Assembly (NCBI GenBank): GCA_917880885.1
Contig: OU862910.1
Span: 49,777,285-49,841,284, forward strand
DNA: 64,000 nt
Source: Limnephilus marmoratus
Lineage: Eukaryota > Arthropoda > Insecta > Trichoptera > Limnephilidae
Direction: 5' to 3'
A model generated the notes under the pieces. The model made no database searches and was not told the origin of the DNA. It worked only from the letters and a program-made list of their open reading frames with translations. The position numbers and the translations under genes are program-made. This document shows, in pieces, positions 54,800 to 64,000 of the stretch. Numbering within the stretch: the first letter of the stretch is position 1; each line of letters opens with the position of its first letter.

Positions 54800-55287
54800 C
54801 GAAATAATTCTTCATTCCACAAGTAATGCAAAAGGTTTGAATGAATACTGGCTTACTACAAGGTGGCGCAAATGTCATCACTTATCAGTCATCACTCATC
54901 ACCTTATCGGAAGATGATCTCATTTTTGAAAATAATGGCGTCTTATTTTAAATTAACATTATTTGTAAAGTAAACGTAAACATAACATACGTTGACAAAC
55001 CACGAATCGCTATACTCCTCAAGAAGGCGGAATAATTGTGCTAAAAAGAACTTTTTAGAATTATTTTTATTTACAAAGTCACCGCAACTTAGGAAAACGA
55101 GGACTTGCGCCACCTTATATTTAATGTTTGTTTTTTTTTAAAACATATTTTATTTAAATATTTTTATAAAAACTAAAAATATTTTAATCTTTCTTACAAA
55201 TAAATAAAAACTAAAACAATCAAAATTGTTACTCAAATTCCCATTTCTATTTTATATTTTAGCTATTTATGATTTGTAAAAAAACCA
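54800..55287. other. Spacer downstream of the second ABCC gene
   Basis: AT-rich and without recognised coding or mobile elements. It contains the likely end of the 3' UTR of the ABCC gene to the right. Confidence 0.35.
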
Positions 55288-55293
55288 TTTATT
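55288..55293 (-). terminator. Candidate polyadenylation signal of the second ABCC gene
   Basis: AATAAA on the minus strand (TTTATT at 55288-55293), about 57 nt past the stop codon, a plausible distance for a short 3' UTR. Confidence 0.45.
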
Positions 55294-55349
55294 TATAATT
55301 GTTCTGTTGTATTTCTTCGTAACTCTGAAACAAAATTAATTAAATATTA

Positions 55350-63170
<7,821 letters not shown>

Positions 63171-63266
63171 CTGGAAATAAAAATGTTCAATAGTAAAATT
63201 TTGTTTAAATAAGTACATTTGTTTTAATCATTAAAATTGTTTGAATCATTAATTTTGTATCATTTA

Positions 63267-63400
63267 ATTTGTTTATTTATTTATTTATTTGTTTGTTTAT
63301 TTAGTACAAGATTATACATAATTCATTAATTTTTTTGACTGCCCAATTAGGAGTATTCCCGTTTTAGGACAGTCAAATTATTATGGGTAAAATGGAACAT
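63267..63400 (-). mobile_element. LINE 3' tail with hairpin
   Basis: On the minus strand TTTGACTGTCCTAAAACG...GGGCAGTCAAAAA forms a hairpin and is followed by a (AAATA)n/(AAAC)n tail at 63302-63267. The layout is that of the other LINE tails here, but the sequence family is different. It lies in an intron of the second ABCC gene. Confidence 0.45.
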
Positions 63401-64000
63401 GATTTGTATTTGTACAAAAAAGAAAGAAAATTGATGAAATAAAAAGAACAAAAAGAATATAAAATAAAATAATAAATAAATGGTTAAAATCGTTAAATTG
63501 GTTGAAATCATAACTATGATAAAAATAACTCATTTAAATCATCAAATATGCTTAAACTTTTAAAAAATGTTTAAATAATTATATTTTTATCAATTGATTT
63601 GTTGAGAGCAAGGGGAAGTAAACTTAATTAATTTATTGAACTAAAATATCTGCACTCTGCGCATGGGGAAAGTTCGTATTTTATTTTATTTTAAATTTGA
63701 CATCATAGATAACTATATATTCTAACATTATTTATAAAAATATGATCGACATCAATCTACGCAAATAAACAAAACAAAACTAACAGCGGGTTTAGTAATC
63801 ATCAACCATCGGTTTTGCAACATAAATCGGTATATTATCTGAGAAAACAATTAATTTGAGTTTTAACCGTGGACGCCCCGGTGCGTCCATACTCCTTTGG
63901 GCCCTTTTTCGTTCAGTCCAACCGTTTGGTCCATGCTAGAAAAGTTAAATACTTTATTTGGTTAATTCAAGTTATAAAGATACTCTTAGAAATACACACT
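63401..64000. other. Intron sequence at the right edge
   Basis: AT-rich, and I found no exon. The expected next ABCC exon, encoding TM9-TM10 and ending in a KRLEG-like motif, is not present before position 64000. Confidence 0.4.

Overview
The window looks like nuclear DNA of an insect. It is AT-rich, its genes are split into many short exons with GT-AG introns, and it is full of non-LTR retrotransposons, Helitrons, tRNA-derived SINEs and short inverted-repeat elements. The ABC transporters resemble the insect ABCC4/MRP4 (lethal(2)03659-like) group. A hemipteran-type host is a guess from N-terminal similarity and cannot be proven from this window.

Three host genes are supported. (1) Positions 1-229 (+) are the last coding stretch of an unidentified lysine/glutamate/aspartate-rich protein. 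(2) Positions 20522-2582 (-) hold a complete ABCC4-like transporter. I assembled 22 coding exons; their phases agree throughout and sum to 4002 nt, or 1333 residues, with TMD1-NBD1-TMD2-NBD2 and all nucleotide-binding motifs. (3) Positions 63170-55350 (-) hold the 3' third (7 exons, 428 residues) of a second ABCC4-like gene in the same orientation; its 5' exons lie beyond the right edge. The two ABCC genes have the same exon lengths and phases over the shared part, except that one 427-nt exon of the first gene is split 240+187 in the second. They are tandem paralogues and presumably both encode plasma-membrane exporters of organic anions or conjugates.

The roughly 33 kb between the two ABCC genes (about 22-55 kb) has no convincing host gene apart from two unexplained small reading frames at 36.9-37.4 kb, and is mainly mobile DNA. 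It holds a 961-codon uninterrupted RLE-type LINE (33.9-36.8 kb) and truncated LINEs at 30.2-31.3, 39.1-40.1, 50.0-50.8, 52.5-53.4 and 53.7-54.4 kb. It also holds Helitrons of three families (24.4, 30.5, 43.3-45.0, 47.4 and 48.1 kb), one with a broken Rep-helicase N-terminal frame. Inverted-repeat elements lie at 22.6, 23.2, 28.8-29.4, 41.5-42.9, 45.2-47.0 and 51.1-52.2 kb.

The introns of the ABCC genes also carry transposons and a 90-bp higher-order tandem repeat (17.1-18.0 kb). The most interesting of these is a 378-bp Helitron at 56948-57325, inside an intron of the second ABCC gene. It carries three perfect trimeric heat-shock elements and several partial ones. Other notable signals are a double hairpin shared by the 3' ends of one LINE family and a short SINE-like element, a nested LINE insertion with an 11-bp target duplication and an empty-site relative in the same window, and an inverted-repeat element with a 6-bp duplication and internal palindromic subterminal motifs.
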